A stretch of 64,000 bases of DNA from Burkholderiales bacterium (GTDB lineage Bacteria; Pseudomonadota; Gammaproteobacteria; Burkholderiales; Ga0077523): the NCBI GenBank assembly GCA_019745565.1, contig JAIESW010000015.1, positions 82,450-146,449 on the forward strand, read 5' to 3'. Below are positions 57,625 to 64,000 of this stretch, in pieces; positions within the stretch are counted from its first letter, which is position 1; every line of letters starts with the position of its first letter. The notes under the pieces were generated by a model that saw nothing but the letters and a program-made list of their open reading frames with translations, had not been told where the DNA came from and did no database searches. A program made the translations under genes and the position numbers.

Positions 57625-57717
57625 CGCAACGCGGCGGACGCGGCGGACGCGGCGGAAACCCGAACCCCTGGTCGGGTGGTCTTGCTTTTCCGCCGCATCC
57701 GCCGCGTTGAGCGCTTT
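57625..57717. repeat. Palindromic intergenic repeat, family B copy 3
   Basis: Arms CGCAACGCGGCGGACGCGG and CCGCCGCATCCGCCGCGTTG with an extra GACGCGGCG unit. The upstream flank from 57571 (TAGGATGAA then GCAGCCC) matches the flank of copy 2. It lies between the MmgE/PrpD gene and livH. Confidence 0.75.
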
Positions 57718-57734
57718 GTGGGTCTCGAACTGAC

Positions 57735-58694
57735 ATGAGTGCCGCACAGTTCGCCGAGAACTTCCTGCAGGCCCTGTCCGCCGGATTGCTGACCGGTGCC
57801 GTGTACGGCCTGATGTGCGTGGGCCTGAGCCTGATCTTCGGCGTGATGCGCGTCATCAACTTCGCGCAGGGCGATTTCATGATGCTGGGCATGTACGTCG
57901 CCTACTACGCCTTCGGCCTGTTCGGTGCGCATCTGCTCTTCGGTGCGGCGCTGGCGCCATACGTCGCCGCCCTGATCGCCGGCCCGGTGATCTTCATCGC
58001 CGGGTTGCTGGTGCACAAGTTGCTGGTGAGCCGCGTGAGCGGCATGCGCGGCAGCGCTCTGGAATCGGAAGGCCACTACGCGCAGCTCATCCTGACGCTG
58101 GGCATCGCGCTGGTGATCCAGAACGGTGGCCTGTGGGTCTTCGGCTCCGCGCCGGTGTCGATCACCACGCCGCTTTCGTCTAGCGCCTGGGAGATCGGAC
58201 CGCTGCACGGTGACCTGATCAGCATCTTCGTGAATCAGGGACAGACCGTCGCCGCCGTGATCGCTGTGCTGGCGGTGCTGGGCTTCGTGCTGTTGATGGG
58301 CCGCTCGCGCCTGGGCAAGTCGTTGCGTGCCGCGGCGGACAATCCGGAAGCCGCGATCTACATGGGCATCGACGTGGATCGGGCGCACCGGCTCGCGTTC
58401 GGGTTCGGCGTCGCGATCACCGCCATCGGCGGCGGGCTGCTCGCCTCGAGCTATCCGTTCCAGCCGTACGTGGGGCTGGAGTACGTCATCGTGATGTACG
58501 CCGGCGTGGTCCTGGGCGGTCTCGGCAGCGTCGCGGGGGCGTTCTTCGGCGGTCTCACCATCGGTCTGGTGCAGCAGCTCTCGACGCTGGTGTTGCCGAA
58601 CCAGTTGCAGAACACGGCCATCTTCGTGGTGTTCCTCGTGATCGTGCTGTTGCGGCCGCAGGGCCTGTTCGGCCGGGCGGCGCGGCGCACGTGA
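57735..58694 (+). CDS. Branched-chain amino acid-type ABC permease LivH
   Basis: 319 residues, eight or so membrane helices. LivH-type motifs are GLMCVGLSLIFGVMRVINFAQGDFMMLG and the cytoplasmic loop RAAADNPEAAIYMGIDVDRA. It is the first transporter gene of the Liv-type unit. The ribosome site is weak (no GGAG). The substrate may be a carboxylate or amide rather than an amino acid, judging by neighbours. Confidence 0.92.
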   Translation: MSAAQFAENFLQALSAGLLTGAVYGLMCVGLSLIFGVMRVINFAQGDFMMLGMYVAYYAFGLFGAHLLFGAALAPYVAALIAGPVIFIAGLLVHKLLVSRVSGMRGSALESEGHYAQLILTLGIALVIQNGGLWVFGSAPVSITTPLSSSAWEIGPLHGDLISIFVNQGQTVAAVIAVLAVLGFVLLMGRSRLGKSLRAAADNPEAAIYMGIDVDRAHRLAFGFGVAITAIGGGLLASSYPFQPYVGLEYVIVMYAGVVLGGLGSVAGAFFGGLTIGLVQQLSTLVLPNQLQNTAIFVVFLVIVLLRPQGLFGRAARRT

Positions 58695-60460
58695 AAACCT
58701 CGAACCGGAAACTGGCCGGACCGGGCCTCGCGATCATCCTGTTCGGGATCGTCTACGCGGCGGTCACCGGATTCATCAGCAATTCCTACTACCAGCTCAT
58801 CATGACCGTCGTCCCGGTGTGGGCGGTCATGGGGCTTTCGTGGAATCTGCTGAGCGGCTACAGCGGGCTGGTCTCGTTCGGCCACGCGGCGTTCTTCGGC
58901 CTGGGCGCGTACTTCGTGGCGCTGGCCCAGATCCATTGGGGCCTGACGCCGTGGATCGGCATCCCGCTGGCGGGTGTGCTGGGCGGCATCGCCGGCCTGG
59001 TGGTCGGTCTGCCCACGTTCCGGTTGCGCGGGCACTACTTCGCGCTGGCGATGCTCGCGTATCCGCTGGCGCTGCTCTACGTGTTCGAATGGCTGGGCTA
59101 TCAGGAACTCACGCTGCCGATGCAGCGCGAAGCGCCGATGCTCGCGATGCAGTTCGCCGACCATCGCGTGCATGCCTTTCTGGCGCTGGCGCTGATGCTG
59201 GGCGCCATGGCGCTGACCAGTCGACTGGAACGCGCGCGATTCGGACTGTCCCTGGTGGCCATCAAGCAGGACGAAGCAGCCGCGGAAGCCGCGGGCATCA
59301 ACACGCTCGCGTGGAAGTTGAAAGCCATCACGTTGAGCGGTGCGATGGCCGGTGCGATCGGCGGTTTCTACGCCGTCGTGCTGCTGGTCGTCACCCCACC
59401 GGCGGTGTTCGGGATGCTGGTGTCGGCCCAGGCACTGATCGTCGCGATGTTCGGCGGCGTCGGCACGGTCTGGGGGCCGGTGATCGGTGCCGTCGTGCTC
59501 GTACCGTTGTCGGAGATCCTGCACGCGCGGCTGGGCAACGTGATTCCCGGCATCCAGGGTGTCGTATACGGCATCGCGATCGTCGCGGTGATCCTGCTCG
59601 CACCCGAAGGCGTGTTCTGGAAGATGAAGGATCTGCTGTTCCGGCGTGCCACGAAATCCGTGCCGACACCGCCTGCCGCGGCGGCCGTGCCGCTACCGAT
59701 AACGGCGCGTCCCGATCACGCCGGAAAGAGCGTGATCCTGGAACTGCGCAACGTCTCCAAGGCTTTCGGCGGTCTCAAGGCGGTGCAGGACGTGAGCTTC
59801 GACGTGGCCAACGGCGAGATCCTCGGCATCATCGGGCCGAACGGCGCCGGCAAGACCACGCTGTTCAATCTGCTGAACGGTTTCATCGTGCCGGACCAGG
59901 GCGAGGTGCGGTTCGAAGGCCGCGACATCGTCGGCGACAAGCCGTATCGCATCTGCACGGCCGGCGTCGGCCGCACGTTCCAGGTGGTGCGACCGTTCCG
60001 GCGCATGACGGTGGAGCAGAACGTGATCGCCGGTGCATTCGTGCACGCAGCCTCCGACGATGCCGCTCGCGCGACCGCGCGCGAGGCTCTGGTGGAAGTG
60101 GGTCTCGATCGGCATGCGCAGCGGCTGGCTGGCGGACTCACCAACAAGGAGTTGCGTCTGCTGGAACTGGCACGTGCGTTGGCAGGGCGACCGAAACTGC
60201 TGCTGCTCGACGAGACACTGGCGGGGCTGGGCGGCGGCGACGTGGAGGAGGTGATCGCCGTGGTGCGCAAGCTCGCGGCGAAGGGCATCACCATCGTCAT
60301 CATCGAGCACACCATGCCGGCCATGGTGCGGCTGGTGGACCGGTTCATCGTGCTCGATCACGGGGCCGTGCTTGCCACCGGATTGCCGGCCGAGGTCACC
60401 CGCAACGAGGCGGTGATCGATGCCTACCTCGGCAAGCGCTGGAGAGCGGAAAGTGCTTGA
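58691..60460 (+). CDS. LivM permease fused to LivG ATPase
   Basis: 589 residues. Residues 1-315 are a LivM permease (GLSWNLLSGYSGLVSFGHAAFF, IKQDEAAAEAAGIN). A Pro/Ala linker (PTPPAAAAVPLP) leads to a LivG ATPase from about 347, with Walker A GPNGAGKTT near 383 and LLLDETLAGLG as Walker B. The C-loop LAGGLTNKELR is atypical compared with LSGGQ, as is common in LivG. The start overlaps livH by 4 bp (GTGA). Fusion of these two components is known but not the usual arrangement. Confidence 0.93.
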   Translation: MKTSNRKLAGPGLAIILFGIVYAAVTGFISNSYYQLIMTVVPVWAVMGLSWNLLSGYSGLVSFGHAAFFGLGAYFVALAQIHWGLTPWIGIPLAGVLGGIAGLVVGLPTFRLRGHYFALAMLAYPLALLYVFEWLGYQELTLPMQREAPMLAMQFADHRVHAFLALALMLGAMALTSRLERARFGLSLVAIKQDEAAAEAAGINTLAWKLKAITLSGAMAGAIGGFYAVVLLVVTPPAVFGMLVSAQALIVAMFGGVGTVWGPVIGAVVLVPLSEILHARLGNVIPGIQGVVYGIAIVAVILLAPEGVFWKMKDLLFRRATKSVPTPPAAAAVPLPITARPDHAGKSVILELRNVSKAFGGLKAVQDVSFDVANGEILGIIGPNGAGKTTLFNLLNGFIVPDQGEVRFEGRDIVGDKPYRICTAGVGRTFQVVRPFRRMTVEQNVIAGAFVHAASDDAARATAREALVEVGLDRHAQRLAGGLTNKELRLLELARALAGRPKLLLLDETLAGLGGGDVEEVIAVVRKLAAKGITIVIIEHTMPAMVRLVDRFIVLDHGAVLATGLPAEVTRNEAVIDAYLGKRWRAESA

Positions 60461-61157
60461 GATCACCGGCCTCGAAGCCGGCTATGGCGGCATTCCGGTG
60501 CTGCACGATGTCGCGTTGCGCGTGGATGCGGGCGAATTCGTCGCCATCGTCGGACCGAACGGCGCCGGCAAGTCGACGCTGTTCAAGACCATCTCGGGCA
60601 TCGTCGCGGCGCGATCGGGTTCGATCCGCTTCGAAGGTGCGGACCTGCTGGCGGTGCCGCCTGCAGCCAGGCCCCACCTCGGCCTGGCACACGTCCCGGA
60701 AGGTCGGCAGGTGTTTCCGTCGCTGACGGTACTGGAAAATCTGGAGATGGGGGCTTACACGGAAGCCGGCCGACGCACGTGGAAGGACAACCTGGAAAAG
60801 ATCCACGCCTGGTTTCCGGTGCTGGCGGAACGCTCCAAGGCGGCGGCCGGCTCGCTCTCGGGCGGACAGCAGCAGATGCTCGCCATCGCGCGCGGGCTGG
60901 CGTCGTCGCCCAGGCTGCTGCTGCTGGACGAACCGTCCATGGGGCTGGCGCCCTCGACGGCCGACGAGATCTTCGAGCGTATCGTCGCCATCCACCAGGC
61001 CGGTCTCGCCGTGTTGCTGGTGGAGCAGCGCGTGGCCGAGGCGTTGCACTACGCCGACCGCGGTTACGTGCTCGAAGCGGGGCGCATCGTCCTCCAGGGC
61101 GCGCCTCGAGCGTTGAGGAGCGACGACCGGGTCCGGCAGGCGTACCTGGGGATGTAG
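60453..61157 (+). CDS. Branched-chain amino acid-type ABC ATPase LivF
   Basis: 234 residues with Walker A GPNGAGKST, Q-loop, signature LSGGQQQMLAIARGL, Walker B LLLDEPSMGLAP and switch region VLLVEQRV. It pairs with the LivG half of the fusion. The start GTG 60453 overlaps the previous stop by 8 bp; an ATG 11 codons upstream is less likely because it lies deeper inside that gene. Confidence 0.93.
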   Translation: MLEITGLEAGYGGIPVLHDVALRVDAGEFVAIVGPNGAGKSTLFKTISGIVAARSGSIRFEGADLLAVPPAARPHLGLAHVPEGRQVFPSLTVLENLEMGAYTEAGRRTWKDNLEKIHAWFPVLAERSKAAAGSLSGGQQQMLAIARGLASSPRLLLLDEPSMGLAPSTADEIFERIVAIHQAGLAVLLVEQRVAEALHYADRGYVLEAGRIVLQGAPRALRSDDRVRQAYLGM

Positions 61158-61185
61158 TCACAACGAGAACCGGAGGGAGGAGAAC

Positions 61186-62415
61186 ATGAACGAGATGGTC
61201 CGGAAGGCGATCGGCGGTGCGCTGGCGGCGGCGCTGTCGATCGTGGCGTTCGGTGCGGCGGCGCAGAAGAAGGACATCGAGGTGGGGCTCATCGCGCCCA
61301 TGTCCGGACCCTGGGCGCGCCAGGGTCAGGTCATGAAAGTGGCCGCGGACCTCGCCATCGACACCATCAACAAGCAGGGCGGCATCAAGTCCATGGGTGG
61401 CGCCAAGTTGAAGCTCACGGTATTCGACGCCGGCGACAGTGTGGAGAAGGCGAAGAACGCAGCGCAGCGCATGGTGGCGGACGCGCCGGACCTCGTCGGA
61501 GCGACCGGGGCCTACCTCAGCTCGTTCACGCTGGCCGTGACGGAAGTGACCGAGCGGGCGCAGCTGCCCGTGCTGACGTTTTCGTACTCCGATCTCATCA
61601 CCTCGCGCGGCTTCAAGTACGTTTTCCAGACTTCCGCCACCGGTGACCAGATGGCCGAAGCTTCGTTGCCGGCGCTGATGGAAATGGCGGAGAAGGCGTC
61701 CGGCAAGCGTCCGAAGACCGTCGGCGTCGTGATGGACAACACCGCAGCCTCGGTTGCGTTCGTGAAGCCGATCCGTTCGACCCAGCTCGAAAGGCTCGGA
61801 CTCAAGCTGGTGGTGGACGAGACCTTCACGCCGCCGCTCGCCAACGCGACGCCGCTCATCCAGAAGGTGCGGTCGGCGCGGCCGGACGTGCTGCTGTTGA
61901 TGCCCACTGCGATCTCGGATGCGAAGCTGCTGCTCGAGAAGATGAACGAGTTCGGGCTCGGCCGCGGGAAGATGCCCACCATCTCGAACGGCGCCGCGAT
62001 CCTCGACCCGGACCTGCGCACCAACATGAACGTGGAGCAGCTGGAAGGCGTGATGTCGGTGGTGGCCAACTGGACCACGGCGGCGCAGAAGGACATGGTG
62101 GAGGACTTCAAGAAGAAGACCAACGAACCGTGGGCGACGCAGCACTTCATGACCACCTATGGCGACATGTTCATCTTCAAGGCGGCGCTGGAGATGGCGG
62201 GGAAGGCCGACCGCGAGTCGGTGGCGCAGGCGTTGCGGAAGATGGACGTGACGGACGGTCCGGCGAAGTACTTTCCGGGCGGGCGGGTGAAGTTCGACGA
62301 GCGCGGGCGGCGCGAGGGCGCGACGCTGCTGATCGTGCAATGGCAGAACGGCATCCCGCTGACCGTGTATCCGGCGAAGGAAGCGCTGGCGGCGCCGGCC
62401 TGGCCTAAGCAATAG
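61186..62415 (+). CDS. ABC transporter substrate-binding protein (Leu/Ile/Val family)
   Basis: 409 residues, signal peptide ending in FGAAAQ. The periplasmic-binding type 1 fold is indicated by EVGLIAPMSGPWARQGQ, INKQGGIKSMGGAKLKL and TGAYLSSFTLAV. A strong GGAGGGAGGAG precedes the ATG. It completes the Liv-type importer. The ligand pocket cannot be read; aromatic or aliphatic acids are as plausible as amino acids. Confidence 0.92.
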   Translation: MNEMVRKAIGGALAAALSIVAFGAAAQKKDIEVGLIAPMSGPWARQGQVMKVAADLAIDTINKQGGIKSMGGAKLKLTVFDAGDSVEKAKNAAQRMVADAPDLVGATGAYLSSFTLAVTEVTERAQLPVLTFSYSDLITSRGFKYVFQTSATGDQMAEASLPALMEMAEKASGKRPKTVGVVMDNTAASVAFVKPIRSTQLERLGLKLVVDETFTPPLANATPLIQKVRSARPDVLLLMPTAISDAKLLLEKMNEFGLGRGKMPTISNGAAILDPDLRTNMNVEQLEGVMSVVANWTTAAQKDMVEDFKKKTNEPWATQHFMTTYGDMFIFKAALEMAGKADRESVAQALRKMDVTDGPAKYFPGGRVKFDERGRREGATLLIVQWQNGIPLTVYPAKEALAAPAWPKQ

Positions 62416-62430
62416 CGTAGAGCACGAACT

Positions 62431-62505
62431 CCGAACGCGGCGGACGCGGGGTAAGGCAAGGACCAAGTCGTACCAGGTCTTTCCGCCGCGTCCGCCGCGT
62501 TCAAG
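62431..62505. repeat. Palindromic intergenic repeat, family B copy 4
   Basis: 75 bp. CCGAACGCGGCGGACGCGG and CCGCGTCCGCCGCGTTCAAG are inverted copies around an unrelated centre. It fills most of the gap between the binding-protein gene and the next gene. Confidence 0.75.
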
Positions 62506-62541
62506 GAATTTCGCAGTCGACTTACTACCAGGAGCAAAGCA

Positions 62542-62931
62542 ATGAACGACGAGTTGTTCGAGAAGGGGCTGTCCATCCGCAAATCGGTCCTCGGCAAGGA
62601 ATTCGTGGAGAAATCCATCGCCTCCGCCGACGACTTCAACATGCCGCTGCAGCGCCTCGTCACCGAGTACTGCTGGGGTGCGGTCTGGGGCCGCGACACG
62701 CTGCCCAAGAAGACCCGCAGCATGCTGAACCTCGCCATGCTCTCGGCGCTCAACCGCCCGCACGAGCTCAAGATGCACGTGGCCGGTGCGCTGCGGAACG
62801 GCGTCACGAAGGACGAGATCCGTGAAGTGCTGCTGCAGGTGGCGATCTACTGCGGCGTGCCGGCGGCAGTGGATTCGTTCCGCACCGCGCGCGAGGCGAT
62901 CAACGACTACGAGAAGAGCGAAGGAAAGTAG
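62542..62931 (+). CDS. Carboxymuconolactone decarboxylase family protein
   Basis: 129 residues with the CMD fold: FNMPLQRLVTEYCWGAVWG, RSMLNLAMLSALNRPHELKMH and EIREVLLQVAIYCGVPAAVD. The conserved Cys of AhpD-type peroxidases (CxxC) is absent, favouring a PcaC-like decarboxylase. AGGAG precedes the ATG. It may act in an aromatic ring-cleavage route, but no other ring-cleavage gene is in the window. Confidence 0.9.
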   Translation: MNDELFEKGLSIRKSVLGKEFVEKSIASADDFNMPLQRLVTEYCWGAVWGRDTLPKKTRSMLNLAMLSALNRPHELKMHVAGALRNGVTKDEIREVLLQVAIYCGVPAAVDSFRTAREAINDYEKSEGK

Positions 62932-62944
62932 ACTCGGTTCGCTT

Positions 62945-63034
62945 GCCCCCATCCCAACCTTCCCCCGGCGAAGCTGGGGGAAGGGGTGCACATCCCCTCC
63001 CCCGGCTTCGCCGGGGGAAGGTTAGGGTGGGGGC
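62945..63034. repeat. Palindromic intergenic repeat, family A copy 4
   Basis: 90 bp. Ends GCCCCCATCCCAACC and GGTTAGGGTGGGGGC, hairpins CTTCCCCCGGC-GAA-GCTGGGGGAAG and CTCCCCCGGC-TTC-GCCGGGGGAAG. It lies between the decarboxylase-like gene and the MBL-fold gene. Confidence 0.85.
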
Positions 63035-63062
63035 CAAGGCGTCACTCATCAGGATCACCCGT

Positions 63063-63860
63063 ATGACCTCCGACACCTACGAAATCCACGCGATCAAGTA
63101 CGCGCAGCTCGCCCGCAAGTCGTCGGGCAACTTCATCGGCGGCGACGACCACGACGTCGACATGCCGCTCTTCTACTACGTGTGGGTGATCCGGAACGCC
63201 GAGCGCACCATCGTCGTCGACACCGGCTTCAACGCGACGGTCGCCGCCAAGCGCGGGCGCACCATCACCAGGCCGGTTGCGGAAGGGCTGAAGGCGCTGG
63301 GCGTCGTTCCGGAACAGGTGAAGGACGTGGTCATCACGCACCTGCACTACGACCACGTGGGCAACCACGCCCTGTTTCCCAACGCCGACTACCACCTCCA
63401 GGACAAGGAGATGGATTTCGCCACCGGCCGGTGCATGTGCCACGGCATCATGAACCACGGCTACGAAGTCGATGACGTGACGGAGATGGTGCGGCGCGTG
63501 TACGAGAACCGCGTGCGTTTCATCGACGGTTCGCGCGAGATCGCGCCGGGCATTGAACTGCATCACGTCGGCGGCCACACCAAGGGTTTGCAATCGGTGC
63601 GGGTGAAGACCAACCGCGGCTGGGTCATGGTCGCGTCCGACGCGAGCCACTTCTACGCCCACATCGAACAGAACCGTGTATTCCCCATCGTCTACAACGT
63701 GGGCGACATGCTGGACGGCTACGAGACGCTGCGGCGGCTGGCAAGCTCACCACGGCACATCGTGCCGGGACACGATCCGCTCGTGATCGACCGCTATCCC
63801 GTAGCGGGCCCGGGGATGGATGGTTGGATCGTGCGGCTGGATCTGGATCCGAGGGTTTAG
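63063..63860 (+). CDS. MBL-fold hydrolase, lactonase-like
   Basis: 265 residues. Metal ligands are HLHYDH (H93, H95, D97, H98), a later His in HHVGGHTKG and Asp in VASDASHF, with a final His in IVPGHDP. This is the N-acyl homoserine lactonase-like branch of the metallo-beta-lactamase fold. Substrate could be a lactone made in the neighbouring pathway; no quorum-sensing gene is seen. Confidence 0.87.
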   Translation: MTSDTYEIHAIKYAQLARKSSGNFIGGDDHDVDMPLFYYVWVIRNAERTIVVDTGFNATVAAKRGRTITRPVAEGLKALGVVPEQVKDVVITHLHYDHVGNHALFPNADYHLQDKEMDFATGRCMCHGIMNHGYEVDDVTEMVRRVYENRVRFIDGSREIAPGIELHHVGGHTKGLQSVRVKTNRGWVMVASDASHFYAHIEQNRVFPIVYNVGDMLDGYETLRRLASSPRHIVPGHDPLVIDRYPVAGPGMDGWIVRLDLDPRV

Positions 63861-63925
63861 GGATAGGGGAACGGCAGGGGCTGGGGGCTAGGGACTAGGG
63901 AACTTCAAAGTCCACGGCGCTCCAA

Positions 63926-64000
63926 CCCTAGTCCCTAGTCCCTAGTCCCTAGTCCCTAGTCCCTAGTCCCTAGTCCCTAGTCCCTAGTCCCTAGTCCCTA
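63926..64000. repeat. CCCTAGT heptamer tandem array (runs off the window)
   Basis: At least ten perfect head-to-tail copies of CCCTAGT occupy 63926-64000. The reverse-complement motif CTAGGGACTAGGGA occurs just before it at 63888-63901, so the two could form a hairpin. The region after the MBL gene (63861-63925) has no gene. Confidence 0.95.

Noticed and set aside
63861..64000. Tandem repeats at the right edge as a CRISPR array
   Set aside because: Seven-base units without spacers and no cas genes; it is a simple tandem repeat.

Overview
The window is GC-rich and gene-dense. NirS-type denitrification genes, a NarGHJI nitrate reductase, TRAP and Liv-type transporters and MmgE/PrpD-, XdhA- and enolase-type catabolic genes point to a betaproteobacterium of the Rhodocyclales/Burkholderiales kind. 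That placement is inferred from gene content; no rRNA or tRNA gene was seen. Nitric oxide and nitrous oxide reductase genes are also absent from this window.

Positions 1-27500 are a respiratory nitrate/nitrite block. A cysG siroheme synthase (minus strand) diverges from nirS-nirC-nirF-nirDL-nirG-nirH-nirJ-nirN, which encodes cytochrome cd1 nitrite reductase and the d1-heme pathway from siroheme. Next come a DGC-domain protein and an unusual cytochrome b/ferredoxin/flavin-reductase fusion, then nnrS, a divergent B12-binding radical SAM gene, and narK1-narK2-narGHJI. The nar unit continues into a parvulin isomerase, two small membrane proteins, an outer-membrane porin and a cupin. Four FNR/Dnr-like dyads of the type TNAAC-N4-GTTAA precede nirS, the DGC gene, nnrS and narK1 and suggest one anaerobic/NO regulon. 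A strong terminator-like hairpin sits between the nnrS dyad and nnrS, suggesting either attenuation or a small RNA.

Positions 27500-36150 hold a YceH protein, a secreted unknown, a DUF3299/ABC (LolCD-like) trio, a LOV-like PAS-GGDEF protein preceded by two very small predicted secreted proteins, a beta-barrel protein, a cupredoxin-like protein and a patatin lipase.

Positions 36150-46420 (minus strand) carry an amidase, a two-subunit molybdenum hydroxylase of the isoquinoline-oxidoreductase type, a TRAP transporter whose binding-protein gene is frameshifted, and a cytosolic histidine kinase/response regulator pair. Positions 46590-50560 hold two paralogous AraC-type regulators bracketing a monooxygenase-like protein, a methyltransferase and an OsmC protein.

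Positions 50630-63860 are a mainly plus-strand catabolic region. It has an enolase-superfamily enzyme, class II aldolase, beta-hydroxyacid dehydrogenase, MmgE/PrpD protein, a Liv-type ABC importer with a LivM-LivG fusion, a carboxymuconolactone decarboxylase-like protein and an MBL-fold hydrolase. The substrate is not apparent.

Two families of roughly 75-95 bp palindromic intergenic repeats (four copies each) are scattered over the right two thirds, and the window ends inside a CCCTAGT heptamer tandem array.
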